Source: an uncultured Erwinia sp. | GTDB lineage: Bacteria > Pseudomonadota > Gammaproteobacteria > Enterobacterales > Enterobacteriaceae | NCBI GenBank assembly: GCA_913775305.1 | Contig: CAJYIY010000029.1 | Location: forward strand, 1 to 39,777 | DNA: 39,777 bases | Direction: 5' to 3' | Shown here: piece after piece, positions 1-7,762 of the stretch | Position numbering within the stretch: the stretch's first letter is position 1 | Layout of the letters: each line of letters opens with the position of its first letter | Position numbers and translations under genes: made by a program | Notes under the pieces: generated by a model | What the model was told of the DNA's origin: nothing | The model's input: the letters and a program-made list of their open reading frames with translations, nothing else | Databases searched by the model: none

Positions 1-1694
1 GCAGGGAACGCCACCAGATCGCTGTCTACATTTTGCAGGCCGTAGAAGGGGGCTTCACCGCTGATGGCAGCAGAAGCGCTCTCTACCGCTTCCTGACCGT
101 ACATCCGAACGAATGCCGTATGGTACTGTAATGGATCGCGCTCATCTTCCTGACTCAGCAATAGTAGCGTTTGCAGGCAGCGATAGTAGTTCGCGCGCGC
201 CGGGCTGAAAATTGACTGGTTGAATTCCATTGTCCATTCGGTCCAGATAAGTGCCTGATCGAGGTCACCTCCCGCCAGGGCGAGCATGGCTTTCAGTTCA
301 CCGATACGCAGCGTGTACCAGCCGTTATCTTTACCGGTCGCCAGGCCCAGCAGCTCACGCACGCGGGTAAAGTCGTCGTGACCATCTTCATCCAGCTGTT
401 CCAGCAGCGCCAGGTAGTCTTCTTTTTCCCAGCTGCTGTCAGGCAGGTTGAGCAGGGTGTCGCGCAGGTATGCGCCCATGCTGTTATTTGCCAGCAGCAA
501 ATCTTCCGCGGGGTAAATATCTGACATGCCCGGCACGATAATGCGACAGGCATAAACATCGAGATGCTGATAATCAGCGATATAAACAGCCTGATCTTCG
601 GCGTTAAAGATCGCCATCAGCGTTGCGAATTCTTCTTCCGTGGTGCCCTTGAAGCTCCAGTCAGCAAACGGATAGTCGGCGTCGTCTTTAAACAGGTCCC
701 AGGAGATCAGACCGCTGGAGTCGATAAAATGGGTCTCAAGGTTAGCGTGTTCGGCAACCTCTTCATCATCGAAAGTCGGCGGTGTGAAGACATCAAGATC
801 CTTCAGGCCACGCCCCTGTAGCAGTTCGGTCACGGTACGTTCCAGTGCCACGCCGAAATCAGGATGCGCACCGAAGGAGGCGAAGCAGGTGCCGTTTGCT
901 GGATTAAACAGCACTACACAGATTACGGGATATTTTCCACCCAGCGAAGCATCGTAGGAGAAAATAGGGAAGCCTTCGGCCTCAAGGCGTTCAATGGCTT
1001 CAACAACGCCAGGATAGCGGTTCAGTACATCCTGTGGGATCGCCGGCAGGCTGATAGATTCAGCAATAATGCGATTCTTAATGTGACGCTCAAAAACTTC
1101 AGACAGCGCTTGTACGCGGGCTTCATTGGCGGTATTGCCTGCTGACATGCCGTTGGAGACATACAGGTTGCCGATGATGTTCATCGGAATATACACCGTC
1201 TGCTGGTCTGACTGACGCGTGAACGGCAGAGCAACGATACCGCGATCGGCATTACCGGACTGAAGGTCGATAAGATCGCTGGCGCTCAGTTCATTCTCGG
1301 GATCGTAGAACTGACGCAGACGCGCGTCGAGAATACCTTCAGGTAGCCGGTCATCTTCAGGCAGGGGGAACCACTTTTCATTCGGATAATGAACGAAATC
1401 CCCGTCTGCGATCTGCTTACCCAGCCAGAAGTCAGCAAAGAAATAGTTGGTTGAAAGACGTTCAAAATATTCGCCCAGCGCGGAAGCCAGAGCTGCCTTC
1501 TTGCTGGCGCCTTTACCGTTGGTGAAACACAGTGGGCAGTCGCGATCGCGAATATGCACTGACCAGACATTGGGAACCGGATTCAGCCAGGATGCCTCTT
1601 CGATATTGAAGCCCAGATCCTGTAATTTTTGCTGAAAGCGCGCGATGGAATCCTCCAACGCGGCGTCTTTGCCTGGAATATAAGTTTGAGTCAT
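1..1694 (-). CDS. ycaO: YcaO, RimO-associated ATP-binding protein (partial, 3' end outside the window)
   Basis: Reading the minus strand from the ATG at 1694-1692 gives an open frame to the window edge, so codons 1-564 are present. E. coli YcaO has 586 residues, so about 20 C-terminal residues should lie outside. The protein begins MTQTYIPGKDAALEDS and carries the segments FTNGKGASKKAALASALGEY, YIPMNIIGNLYVSNGMSAGN and FASFGAHPDFGVALERTVTE, all typical of the proteobacterial YcaO core. The part after about residue 410 is the TPR-like C-terminal domain. YcaO-fold proteins bind ATP and activate amide backbones. E. coli YcaO is known to enhance RimO-dependent methylthiolation of ribosomal protein S12; no azoline-peptide cluster is present here. 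The frame is intact. In E. coli ycaP lies between ycaO and serC; here the two genes face away from each other across 307 bp with nothing like ycaP. Confidence 0.95.
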   Translation of the reverse strand, partial: MTQTYIPGKDAALEDSIARFQQKLQDLGFNIEEASWLNPVPNVWSVHIRDRDCPLCFTNGKGASKKAALASALGEYFERLSTNYFFADFWLGKQIADGDFVHYPNEKWFPLPEDDRLPEGILDARLRQFYDPENELSASDLIDLQSGNADRGIVALPFTRQSDQQTVYIPMNIIGNLYVSNGMSAGNTANEARVQALSEVFERHIKNRIIAESISLPAIPQDVLNRYPGVVEAIERLEAEGFPIFSYDASLGGKYPVICVVLFNPANGTCFASFGAHPDFGVALERTVTELLQGRGLKDLDVFTPPTFDDEEVAEHANLETHFIDSSGLISWDLFKDDADYPFADWSFKGTTEEEFATLMAIFNAEDQAVYIADYQHLDVYACRIIVPGMSDIYPAEDLLLANNSMGAYLRDTLLNLPDSSWEKEDYLALLEQLDEDGHDDFTRVRELLGLATGKDNGWYTLRIGELKAMLALAGGDLDQALIWTEWTMEFNQSIFSPARANYYRCLQTLLLLSQEDERDPLQYHTAFVRMYGQEAVESASAAISGEAPFYGLQNVDSDLVAFP

Positions 1695-2001
1695 TTTGCC
1701 CACTCGTTATTGATTGTGCGGAAAGCGCGCAATGATACGGGTTTTCCGCCGGAACCGCTATCCGGCAACAAAAATTCATTTGTTGAAGAATCCGCTTTTC
1801 CGCCGAAACGGCAACTGCGGCTTCACGTCAATGGAAAACACCTCACAAAATATCGTTTACGGTTTCATTTACCCTACAAGCTGTTGCAGCCGCGGCCTGA
1901 TAACGGGGAAGATGAACGGATAAATTATTGCAGCATTGGGGAGGCAATGATAAAACCGATAAAGGAATCAAAACCGATTGATCTGAAAGTGGTGAGGGGA
2001 A
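1695..2001. promoter_or_regulatory. ycaO/serC divergent intergenic region
   Basis: This 307-bp stretch separates the divergent ycaO and serC starts and must hold both promoters. I see no convincing -35/-10 pair and no clear CRP or Lrp operator. Two imperfect copies of a TTTTCCGCCG-containing segment start at 1742 and 1796, each followed by short self-complementary sequence (GCCGG..CCGGC and GCCG..CGGC). A direct repeat AAAACCGAT occurs at 1952-1960 and 1970-1978. The last 55 bases hold the possible small leader ORF listed separately. The serC ribosome binding site is GAGGGGA at 1994-2000. No ycaP remnant is recognisable. Confidence 0.45.
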
Positions 2002-2024
2002 ATGAGTCAGGTTTTCAATTTTAG
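1947..2024 (+). CDS. possible 25-codon leader ORF overlapping the serC start
   Basis: An ATG at 1947 preceded by GGGGAGG (1938-1944) opens a 25-residue frame, [20 protein letters not shown] then SGFQF, ending at TAG 2022-2024. The stop lies 22 bases inside serC, in a different frame. The Shine-Dalgarno match is strong but only two bases from the ATG, which is short. The peptide is lysine-rich and holds two serine codons (both TCA), too few for a classical serine attenuator. If translated it could couple to or interfere with serC initiation. No homology is known to me and the ORF could be chance. Confidence 0.25.
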   Translation: MIKPIKESKPIDLKVVRGNESGFQF

Positions 2025-3087
2025 CTCTGGCCCGGCAATGCTGCCGGTAGAAGTGCTCCGTCGTGCTGAGCAGGAACTCTGCAACTGGCAGGGATTAGGA
2101 ACCTCCGTAATGGAGATCAGCCACCGCAGTAAGGAATTTATTCAGGTGGCGGAAGAGGCAGAAAAAGATTTTCGCGATCTGCTGAAAATTCCCTCAAACT
2201 ATAAAGTTTTATTCTGCCACGGCGGGGCGCGCGCGCAGTTTGCTGCCGTTCCTCTGAACCTTCTGGGTAACCAAACCACCGCAGACTACGTTGACGGCGG
2301 TTACTGGGCGGCCAGCGCGGTGAAAGAAGCGCAGAAGTACTGTACGCCGAACGTGATCAATGCGAAAACCACCGTCGATGGTCTGCGTGGAATTACGCCG
2401 ATGAGCCGTTGGGCATTGTCCGATGACGCGGCGTATGTTCACTACTGCCCGAATGAAACGATAGATGGTATTGCTATCAGCGAGACGCCTGATTTTGGTG
2501 ACAAGCTGGTGGTTGCCGATCTTTCCTCAACCATTTTATCTTCCCCGATTGACGTCAGCCGCTATGGTGTACTGTATGCCGGGGCCCAGAAAAACATCGG
2601 CCCGGCTGGCCTGACGCTGGTTGTTGTACGTGAAGACCTGTTAGGCCATGCACGCAAAGAGCTGCCTTCTATTCTTGACTACAAGGTGCTGGCTGATAAC
2701 GATTCTATGTTCAACACGCCGCCTACTTTTGCCTGGTACCTTTCTGGTCTGGTCTTCAAGTGGCTGAAAGAGCAGGGCGGTGTGGCTGAAATGGATAAAC
2801 GTAACCAGCTGAAAGCCGACCTGCTGTACGGCACTATTGATGACAGCGATTTCTATCGTAATGATGTTGCCGTAGCAAACCGCTCGCGCATGAACGTGCC
2901 TTTCCAACTGGCCGATGCGTCACTGGATAAGCTGTTCCTGGAGGAGTCGTTTGCACATGGCCTGCATGCACTGAAAGGCCACCGCGTGGTCGGCGGCATG
3001 CGCGCGTCAATTTATAACGCTATGCCGCTGGAAGGGATTAAGGCGCTGACTGATTTCATGATCGACTTTGAGCGTCGTCACGGTTAA
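2002..3087 (+). CDS. serC: phosphoserine/phosphohydroxythreonine aminotransferase
   Basis: The 361-residue product is full length (E. coli SerC 362). It transfers the amino group of glutamate to 3-phosphohydroxypyruvate in serine synthesis, and also acts in the pyridoxal phosphate route on 3-hydroxy-2-oxo-4-phosphonooxybutanoate. It is a cytoplasmic class V PLP-dependent aminotransferase. The N-terminal [11 protein letters not shown] segment is the family hallmark. The PLP lysine is K197 in the motif [27 protein letters not shown] and [17 protein letters not shown] near the C-terminus are also typical. The ATG at 2002 follows GAGGGGA at 1994-2000. aroA follows after a hairpin, the conserved enterobacterial serC-aroA operon, which ties serine to the shikimate pathway. 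Confidence 0.98.
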   Translation: MSQVFNFSSGPAMLPVEVLRRAEQELCNWQGLGTSVMEISHRSKEFIQVAEEAEKDFRDLLKIPSNYKVLFCHGGARAQFAAVPLNLLGNQTTADYVDGGYWAASAVKEAQKYCTPNVINAKTTVDGLRGITPMSRWALSDDAAYVHYCPNETIDGIAISETPDFGDKLVVADLSSTILSSPIDVSRYGVLYAGAQKNIGPAGLTLVVVREDLLGHARKELPSILDYKVLADNDSMFNTPPTFAWYLSGLVFKWLKEQGGVAEMDKRNQLKADLLYGTIDDSDFYRNDVAVANRSRMNVPFQLADASLDKLFLEESFAHGLHALKGHRVVGGMRASIYNAMPLEGIKALTDFMIDFERRHG

Positions 3088-3120
3088 GGATTTAGCCAAC
3101 GCTGCAGTAAGTTTTTAATC

Positions 3121-3157
3121 TGAAACCCCGCCTCGCTGCGGGGTTTCATTGTAATTT
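3121..3157 (+). terminator. serC-aroA intercistronic terminator/attenuator hairpin
   Basis: A perfect 11-bp stem, TGAAACCCCGC (3121-3131) with GCGGGGTTTCA (3138-3148), has a 6-base loop and is followed by TTGTAATTTTTTT. It lies between serC and aroA, which are co-transcribed in enterobacteria. It probably terminates part of the transcripts, giving more serC than aroA mRNA. The partial read-through is inferred from operon context. Confidence 0.75.
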
Positions 3158-3177
3158 TTTTGGAGAATACGTTTCAC

Positions 3178-4464
3178 ATGCAGGATTCCCTGACGTTACA
3201 CCCTATCGCCCTGGTCAACGGCACCGTTAACCTGCCAGGTTCCAAGAGCGTATCAAATCGCGCGCTTCTGCTGGCTGCGCTGGCTAATGGCACCACCCGT
3301 TTGACTAACCTGCTTGACAGCGATGACGTTCGCCACATGCTCAACGCCTTGCAGCTGCTTGGCGTTCATTACACGCTGTCTGCCGATCGCACAGTGTGTG
3401 AAGTAGTGGGTCAGGGGGGAGCGCTGAAGGCTGAAGGTGCGCTGGAGCTGTTTCTCGGTAATGCCGGAACGGCGATGCGTCCACTGGCCGCCGCGTTGTG
3501 CCTGGGTCGAAATGACATTGTGCTGACCGGCGAGCCACGTATGAAAGAGCGCCCAATCGGTCATTTGGTGGATGCCCTGCGACAGGGTGGTGCGGTTATT
3601 GAGTATCTGGAACAGCAAGACTATCCGCCACTGCGTCTGAAGGGCGGTTTTAGCGGCGGTAATGTCTCCGTTGATGGCAGCGTATCCAGCCAGTTTCTGA
3701 CAGCACTGCTGATGACGGCTCCCTTGGCGGAAACCGACACGCACATCGTCATCAAAGGCGAGCTGGTATCCAAACCCTATATCGATATTACCCTTAACCT
3801 GATGGCAACCTTTGGTGTTGTGGTTGAGAACGACAGCTACCGTGCATTCCATATCCGTGGACAGCAACAGTATCAGGCTCCGGGCGAATATCTGGTTGAA
3901 GGTGATGCGTCTTCTGCCTCTTACTTCCTCGCCGCTGCGGCCATCAAGGGTGGCACGGTTAAAGTTACCGGCATTGGGCGCAAGAGCATGCAGGGTGATA
4001 TTCGTTTTGCCGACGTGTTGGAGAAAATGGGGGCCAGCATTGAGTGGGGTGATGATTTCATTGCCTGCACCCGCGGCGAGCTGAATGCTATCGATCTGGA
4101 CATGAACCATATTCCCGATGCGGCCATGACCATTGCGACTGCCGCACTGTTTGCTAACGGCACGACGGTGATGCGCAACATTTACAACTGGCGAGTTAAA
4201 GAAACCGACCGGCTGGCCGCCATGGCGATCGAGCTGCGTAAAGTGGGCGCTGAAGTTGAAGAGGGCAACGATTACATCCGCATTACGCCACCTGCAGCTA
4301 TCCAGTACGCGGAAATTGGTACCTATAACGATCACCGTATGGCGATGTGCTTCTCGCTGGTAGCGCTTTCCAGCACTCCGGTGACGATTCTTGATCCGAA
4401 ATGTACCGCGAAAACGTTCCCGGACTATTTCGAACAGCTTGCCCGAATCAGTCAACCGGCTTAA
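3178..4464 (+). CDS. aroA: 5-enolpyruvylshikimate-3-phosphate synthase (EPSPS)
   Basis: EPSPS joins phosphoenolpyruvate to shikimate-3-phosphate in the sixth step of the shikimate pathway and is the target of glyphosate. The ATG at 3178 gives 428 residues (E. coli 427) and the typical start [15 protein letters not shown]. The frame stays open upstream to a TTG at 3160, but that TTG overlaps the ribosome binding site TGGAGAA (3161-3167), so the ATG is preferred. Visible motifs are [17 protein letters not shown] (S3P/PEP-binding lysine K23), [19 protein letters not shown] (class I, glyphosate-sensitive form, no visible resistance change), [16 protein letters not shown], and [20 protein letters not shown] near the C-terminus. 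A 400-codon open frame runs antisense through most of the gene and is treated as a shadow. Confidence 0.98.
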   Translation: MQDSLTLHPIALVNGTVNLPGSKSVSNRALLLAALANGTTRLTNLLDSDDVRHMLNALQLLGVHYTLSADRTVCEVVGQGGALKAEGALELFLGNAGTAMRPLAAALCLGRNDIVLTGEPRMKERPIGHLVDALRQGGAVIEYLEQQDYPPLRLKGGFSGGNVSVDGSVSSQFLTALLMTAPLAETDTHIVIKGELVSKPYIDITLNLMATFGVVVENDSYRAFHIRGQQQYQAPGEYLVEGDASSASYFLAAAAIKGGTVKVTGIGRKSMQGDIRFADVLEKMGASIEWGDDFIACTRGELNAIDLDMNHIPDAAMTIATAALFANGTTVMRNIYNWRVKETDRLAAMAIELRKVGAEVEEGNDYIRITPPAAIQYAEIGTYNDHRMAMCFSLVALSSTPVTILDPKCTAKTFPDYFEQLARISQPA

Positions 4465-4471
4465 CAGACGA

Positions 4472-4497
4472 TACCGCCGCCTGCCCGGGCGGCGGTA
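4472..4497 (+). terminator. hairpin downstream of aroA
   Basis: A perfect 10-bp GC-rich stem, TACCGCCGCC (4472-4481) and GGCGGCGGTA (4488-4497), has a 6-base loop and begins 7 bases after the aroA stop. There is no uninterrupted T tract (AATCTATTCCTC follows), so it may be a weak intrinsic terminator or an mRNA 3'-end stabiliser. Confidence 0.6.
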
Positions 4498-4574
4498 AAT
4501 CTATTCCTCTCGTTGTATTCTGATGCGTTATCCTGATAACACGGGGCCAGAATTTTACCCCTCACGATGTTTAA

Positions 4575-4610
4575 GGGGTAACTATCCCCGTTTTTGCAGC
4601 GTATAATGCG
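4575..4610 (+). promoter_or_regulatory. candidate cmk promoter (-10 element)
   Basis: A perfect TATAAT lies at 4602-4607, about 60 bases upstream of the cmk ATG and downstream of the aroA hairpin. No good -35 hexamer is found 16-18 bases upstream, so an activator or a weak promoter is possible. Just upstream a short GGGG/CCCC stem (4575-4589) is followed by GTTTTT. This is a base-pattern call only. Confidence 0.4.
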
Positions 4611-4668
4611 CGACGACATTTGTCTGGGCCACCGGTAGCCGCAGGCATTCCACCGACAGGAGAACGAC

Positions 4669-5352
4669 ATGACGGCGATAGCCCCAGTAATCACCATTGA
4701 TGGGCCAAGTGGTGCGGGTAAAGGCACATTATGTAAAGCGATGGCCGAAGCATTGCAGTGGCACCTGTTGGATTCTGGCGCAATTTATCGCGTGCTGGCG
4801 CTGGCTGCGCTGCATCATCAGGTCGATATCACGTCTGAAGAGGCTTTGGTGCCGCTGGCTGCGCACCTTGATGTGCGTTTCGTCTCCAGCGAGGGCGAGA
4901 TGGAAGTCATCCTGGAGGGTGAGGACGTGTCCGGAGCGATTCGTACTCAGGATGTCAGCAATACCGCGTCAAAAGTCGCTGCATTTCCTCGAGTACGTGA
5001 AGCCTTGTTACGCCGCCAGCGCGGTTTTCGCGAACATCCGGGCCTGATTGCCGATGGCCGGGATATGGGCACGGTAGTATTCCCGGATGCGCCGGTTAAA
5101 ATTTTCCTTGATGCCAGTTCAGAAGAACGTGCGCACCGGCGTATGCTACAGTTGCAGGAAAAAGGCTTTAGTGTTAACTTTGACCGCCTTTTATCTGAGA
5201 TAAAAGAACGTGATGAGCGCGATCGTAACCGCGCAATCGCGCCTCTGGTGCCGGCAGATGATGCCTTAGTGCTTGATTCGACAACAATGTCTATTGAGCA
5301 GGTCATTGAGGTTGCGCTAAAATATGCGCGCGAAAAGTTGGCCATCGCGTAA
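4669..5352 (+). CDS. cmk: cytidylate kinase (CMP/dCMP kinase)
   Basis: Cmk phosphorylates CMP and dCMP with ATP, recycling CMP released by RNA turnover and by lipid and LPS synthesis (including CMP-Kdo, made by kdsB of this window). The product is 227 residues, the same as E. coli. The P-loop is GPSGAGKGT at residues 12-20 with K18. The NMP-binding insertion follows (about residues 60-130, with [16 protein letters not shown] and the conserved [15 protein letters not shown]). A lid segment [12 protein letters not shown] sits near residue 185. The ATG at 4669 is preceded by ACAGGAGAACGAC. cmk precedes rpsA, and the cmk-rpsA pairing is conserved in enterobacteria. Confidence 0.97.
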   Translation: MTAIAPVITIDGPSGAGKGTLCKAMAEALQWHLLDSGAIYRVLALAALHHQVDITSEEALVPLAAHLDVRFVSSEGEMEVILEGEDVSGAIRTQDVSNTASKVAAFPRVREALLRRQRGFREHPGLIADGRDMGTVVFPDAPVKIFLDASSEERAHRRMLQLQEKGFSVNFDRLLSEIKERDERDRNRAIAPLVPADDALVLDSTTMSIEQVIEVALKYAREKLAIA

Positions 5353-5503
5353 CAGGTAACCCGACAGCAGTGCACTATACTCATGTGCCTTGTCGCAAAA
5401 TTTAAATAACCCTGTGATATGGATGTTATGGGGCATGTGAAACAACCCCACCCGTCAGGACGTCAGGTGGACGTTAAATTGAAGAATCCTGAAGATTATC
5501 AAT
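5353..5503 (+). promoter_or_regulatory. rpsA promoter/5' leader with S1 autoregulatory structure
   Basis: The 151 bases before rpsA lack a normal Shine-Dalgarno; only GAAGA repeats (5481-5485 and 5491-5495) precede the ATG. Two hairpins can be drawn: TGGGG (5429-5433) with CCCCA (5446-5450), and ACGTC (5460-5464) with GACGT (5470-5474) around an AGGTG loop. In E. coli the rpsA leader uses a weak SD with folded hairpins carrying GGA-type loops for efficient initiation and for feedback by free S1. The layout here fits that model. TATACT at 5376-5381 is a possible -10 without a clear -35. Confidence 0.55.
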
Positions 5504-7177
5504 ATGACTGAATCTTTTGCTCAACTATTTGAAGAATCCCTGAAAGAAATCGAAACCCGCCCGGGTTCCATCGTTCGTGGCGTTGTTGTTGCTATCGACA
5601 AAGACGTTGTTCTGGTTGATGCGGGCCTGAAATCTGAATCTGCAATTCCTGCAGAGCAGTTCAAGAACGCAGCCGGCGAACTGGAAATCCAGGTTGGTGA
5701 CGGAGTTGATGTTGCTCTGGATGCAGTGGAAGACGGCTTCGGTGAAACCCTGCTGTCCCGTGAGAAAGCTAAACGTCATGAAGCTTGGATCACGCTGGAA
5801 AAAGCTTACGAAGATGCTGAAACTGTTACCGGTATTATCAACGGCAAAGTTAAAGGTGGCTTCACAGTTGAGCTGAACGGTATTCGTGCGTTCCTGCCAG
5901 GTTCACTGGTCGACGTGCGTCCAGTGCGTGATACTCTGCACCTGGAAGGCAAAGAGCTTGAGTTCAAAGTAATCAAGCTGGATCAGAAGCGCAACAACGT
6001 GGTTGTTTCACGTCGTGCGGTTATCGAATCCGAGAACAGCGCAGAGCGCGATCAGCTGCTGGAAAACCTGCAGGAAGGCATGGAAGTTAAAGGTATCGTT
6101 AAGAACCTGACTGACTACGGTGCATTCGTTGATCTGGGCGGCGTTGACGGCCTTCTGCACATCACTGACATGGCATGGAAACGCGTTAAGCATCCAAGCG
6201 AAATCGTCAATGTTGGCGACGAAATCAACGTGAAAGTGCTGAAATTCGACCGCGAGCGTACCCGTGTTTCTCTGGGTCTGAAGCAGCTGGGCGAAGATCC
6301 ATGGGTTGCTATCGCGAAACGTTACCCAGAAGGCACCAAGCTGACTGGTCGTGTAACCAACCTGACCGACTACGGCTGCTTCGTTGAAATCGAAGAAGGC
6401 GTTGAAGGCCTGGTACACGTTTCTGAAATGGACTGGACCAACAAAAACATTCACCCATCTAAAGTTGTTAACGTGGGCGATGTTGTTGAAGTTATGGTTC
6501 TGGACATCGACGAAGAACGTCGTCGTATCTCCCTGGGTCTGAAGCAGTGCAAATCTAACCCATGGCAGCAGTTCGCAGAAACCCACAACAAGGGCGACCG
6601 CGTTGAAGGTAAAATCAAGTCAATCACTGACTTCGGTATCTTCATCGGCCTGGACGGCGGTATCGACGGCCTGGTTCACCTGTCTGACATCTCCTGGAAC
6701 GCAACCGGAGAAGAAGCAGTTCGTGAATACAAGAAAGGCGACGAAATTGCCGCTGTGGTTCTGCAGGTTGACGCAGAGCGTGAGCGTATCTCCCTGGGCG
6801 TTAAGCAGCTGGCAGAAGATCCGTTCAACAACTACATCTCTCTGAACAAGAAAGGTGCGATTGTTAACGGTAAAGTCACTGCAGTTGACGCTAAAGGTGC
6901 TACAGTTGAATTAGCTGACGGCGTTGAAGGTTACCTGCGTGCTTCTGAAGCCTCGCTGGACCGCGTTGAAGACGCAACTCTGGTTCTGAATGTTGGTGAC
7001 GATGTTGAAGCCAAATTCACCGGTGTTGACCGTAAGAACCGCGTTGTTAGCCTGTCTGTACGTGCGAAAGACCAGGCTGATGAGAAAGAAGCCATCAATA
7101 CTGTTAACACCAAACAGGAAGAAGGTAACTTCTCTAACGCTATGGCTGAAGCTTTCAAAGCAGCTAAAGGCGAGTAA
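5504..7177 (+). CDS. rpsA: 30S ribosomal protein S1
   Basis: S1 binds the 30S subunit and pulls structured or SD-poor mRNA 5' ends onto the ribosome; it also serves in Q-beta replicase and represses its own mRNA. The product is 557 residues, as in E. coli, and holds six S1 (OB-fold) repeats at roughly 21-87, 105-171, 192-260, 277-347, 364-434 and 451-520. The repeats are visible as recurring patterns such as [39 protein letters not shown] and [20 protein letters not shown], each followed by ERxRxSLGxKQL. Codon use is strongly biased (GTT, CTG, CGT, GAA), as for highly expressed genes. The ATG at 5504 follows the SD-poor leader. ihfB lies 84 bases downstream. Confidence 0.99.
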   Translation: MTESFAQLFEESLKEIETRPGSIVRGVVVAIDKDVVLVDAGLKSESAIPAEQFKNAAGELEIQVGDGVDVALDAVEDGFGETLLSREKAKRHEAWITLEKAYEDAETVTGIINGKVKGGFTVELNGIRAFLPGSLVDVRPVRDTLHLEGKELEFKVIKLDQKRNNVVVSRRAVIESENSAERDQLLENLQEGMEVKGIVKNLTDYGAFVDLGGVDGLLHITDMAWKRVKHPSEIVNVGDEINVKVLKFDRERTRVSLGLKQLGEDPWVAIAKRYPEGTKLTGRVTNLTDYGCFVEIEEGVEGLVHVSEMDWTNKNIHPSKVVNVGDVVEVMVLDIDEERRRISLGLKQCKSNPWQQFAETHNKGDRVEGKIKSITDFGIFIGLDGGIDGLVHLSDISWNATGEEAVREYKKGDEIAAVVLQVDAERERISLGVKQLAEDPFNNYISLNKKGAIVNGKVTAVDAKGATVELADGVEGYLRASEASLDRVEDATLVLNVGDDVEAKFTGVDRKNRVVSLSVRAKDQADEKEAINTVNTKQEEGNFSNAMAEAFKAAKGE

Positions 7178-7188
7178 TATTCGCTTCA

Positions 7189-7208
7189 AGGGCAGCTTTA
7201 GCTGCCCT
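7189..7208 (+). terminator. hairpin between rpsA and ihfB
   Basis: A perfect 8-bp stem, AGGGCAGC (7189-7196) and GCTGCCCT (7201-7208), has a TTTA loop and begins 11 bases after the rpsA stop. No T tract follows. It probably terminates part of the rpsA transcripts or protects the 3' end. Some read-through into ihfB is likely because the genes are co-directional. Confidence 0.6.
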
Positions 7209-7261
7209 GTATCGTCGATAACTGCCAGAGCTATTCCTACAAGGGATTAACCGGAGGTTTT

Positions 7262-7549
7262 ATGACCAAGTCAGAACTTATTGAAAGACTTGCCAGCCAG
7301 CACTCTCATATACCGGCGAAAGTCGTTGAGGATGCGGTAAAAGAGATGCTTGAGCATATGGCGACGACCCTGTCGCAGGGCGAACGCATTGAAATCCGGG
7401 GATTTGGCAGCTTCTCTTTGCATTATCGAGCACCTCGTACCGGCCGTAACCCGAAAACGGGTGACAAAGTGGAGTTGGAAGGTAAATACGTTCCACACTT
7501 CAAGCCAGGTAAAGAGCTGCGCGATCGCGCCAATATCTACGGCGGCTGA
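7262..7549 (+). CDS. ihfB: integration host factor beta subunit
   Basis: IHF is an alpha/beta heterodimer that bends DNA sharply at specific sites and acts in transcription, replication, recombination and nucleoid shaping. The 95-residue product (E. coli 94) is complete: dimerisation helices at residues 1-40, the beta arm around 50-80 with GRNPKTGD, where P64 is the DNA-intercalating proline, R46 in EIRGFGSF, and the C-terminal [17 protein letters not shown]. These features distinguish it from HU. The partner gene ihfA is elsewhere, as in E. coli. A good ribosome binding site, CCGGAGG, precedes the ATG. A strong intrinsic terminator follows directly. Confidence 0.98.
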   Translation: MTKSELIERLASQHSHIPAKVVEDAVKEMLEHMATTLSQGERIEIRGFGSFSLHYRAPRTGRNPKTGDKVELEGKYVPHFKPGKELRDRANIYGG

Positions 7550-7563
7550 CAGCGACGAAAAAC

Positions 7564-7593
7564 AAAAACGACACTTCGGTGTCGTTTTTTTTT
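7564..7593 (+). terminator. strong intrinsic terminator of the rpsA-ihfB unit
   Basis: ACGACAC (7568-7574) and GTGTCGT (7579-7585) form a stem closed by a TTCG tetraloop, followed by nine Ts (7585-7593). Five As upstream can extend the stem. This is a textbook Rho-independent terminator 14 bases after the ihfB stop. Confidence 0.93.
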
Positions 7594-7694
7594 GGCGACG
7601 ATTTGAGTAGCCAGGTTGAAATGATCGGTATCCGGCTCACAGCCTGACCTTTTCATTGCTGCAAAATGTAAAGATTTTGCGGCGCGTCCCTGAG

Positions 7695-7755
7695 CCCTGA
7701 TGCGAAGCTGATGCCCCTCTCTCTTATACCGGGCACACTTTGTCAGGCATCAGGG
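7695..7755 (+). promoter_or_regulatory. comEC leader: competing inverted repeats covering the ribosome binding site
   Basis: CCCTGATGC (7695-7703) is perfectly complementary to GCATCAGGG (7747-7755). TGATGCC (7709-7715) is perfectly complementary to GGCATCA (7746-7752). Both upstream arms would pair with the same segment, which runs into the comEC Shine-Dalgarno GGGAGG (7753-7758). Either stem could reduce initiation. No promoter is clearly visible (TTATAC at 7724-7729 is a weak -10 candidate), so it is not certain that both arms are in the transcript. Confidence 0.35.
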
Positions 7756-7762
7756 AGGAAAC

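Noticed and set aside
1..1694. YcaO as part of a thiazole/oxazole peptide cluster
   Set aside because: The sequence matches the housekeeping enterobacterial YcaO with a TPR-like C-terminal domain; no precursor peptide, E1-like partner or dehydrogenase lies in the visible neighbourhood.
3253..4455. 400-codon open frame antisense to aroA
   Set aside because: It mirrors the aroA frame almost exactly; absence of stops opposite a GC-rich, codon-biased gene is common. The product has no recognisable domain and no ribosome binding site.
6008..6586. 192-codon antisense frame in rpsA
   Set aside because: It follows from the repeated S1 domains and strong codon bias, and is Phe/Asn/Gln rich without a fold signal.
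5504..7177. Internal repeats in rpsA as a possible tandem-repeat element
   Set aside because: They are the six S1 domain repeats of the protein, not a DNA element.
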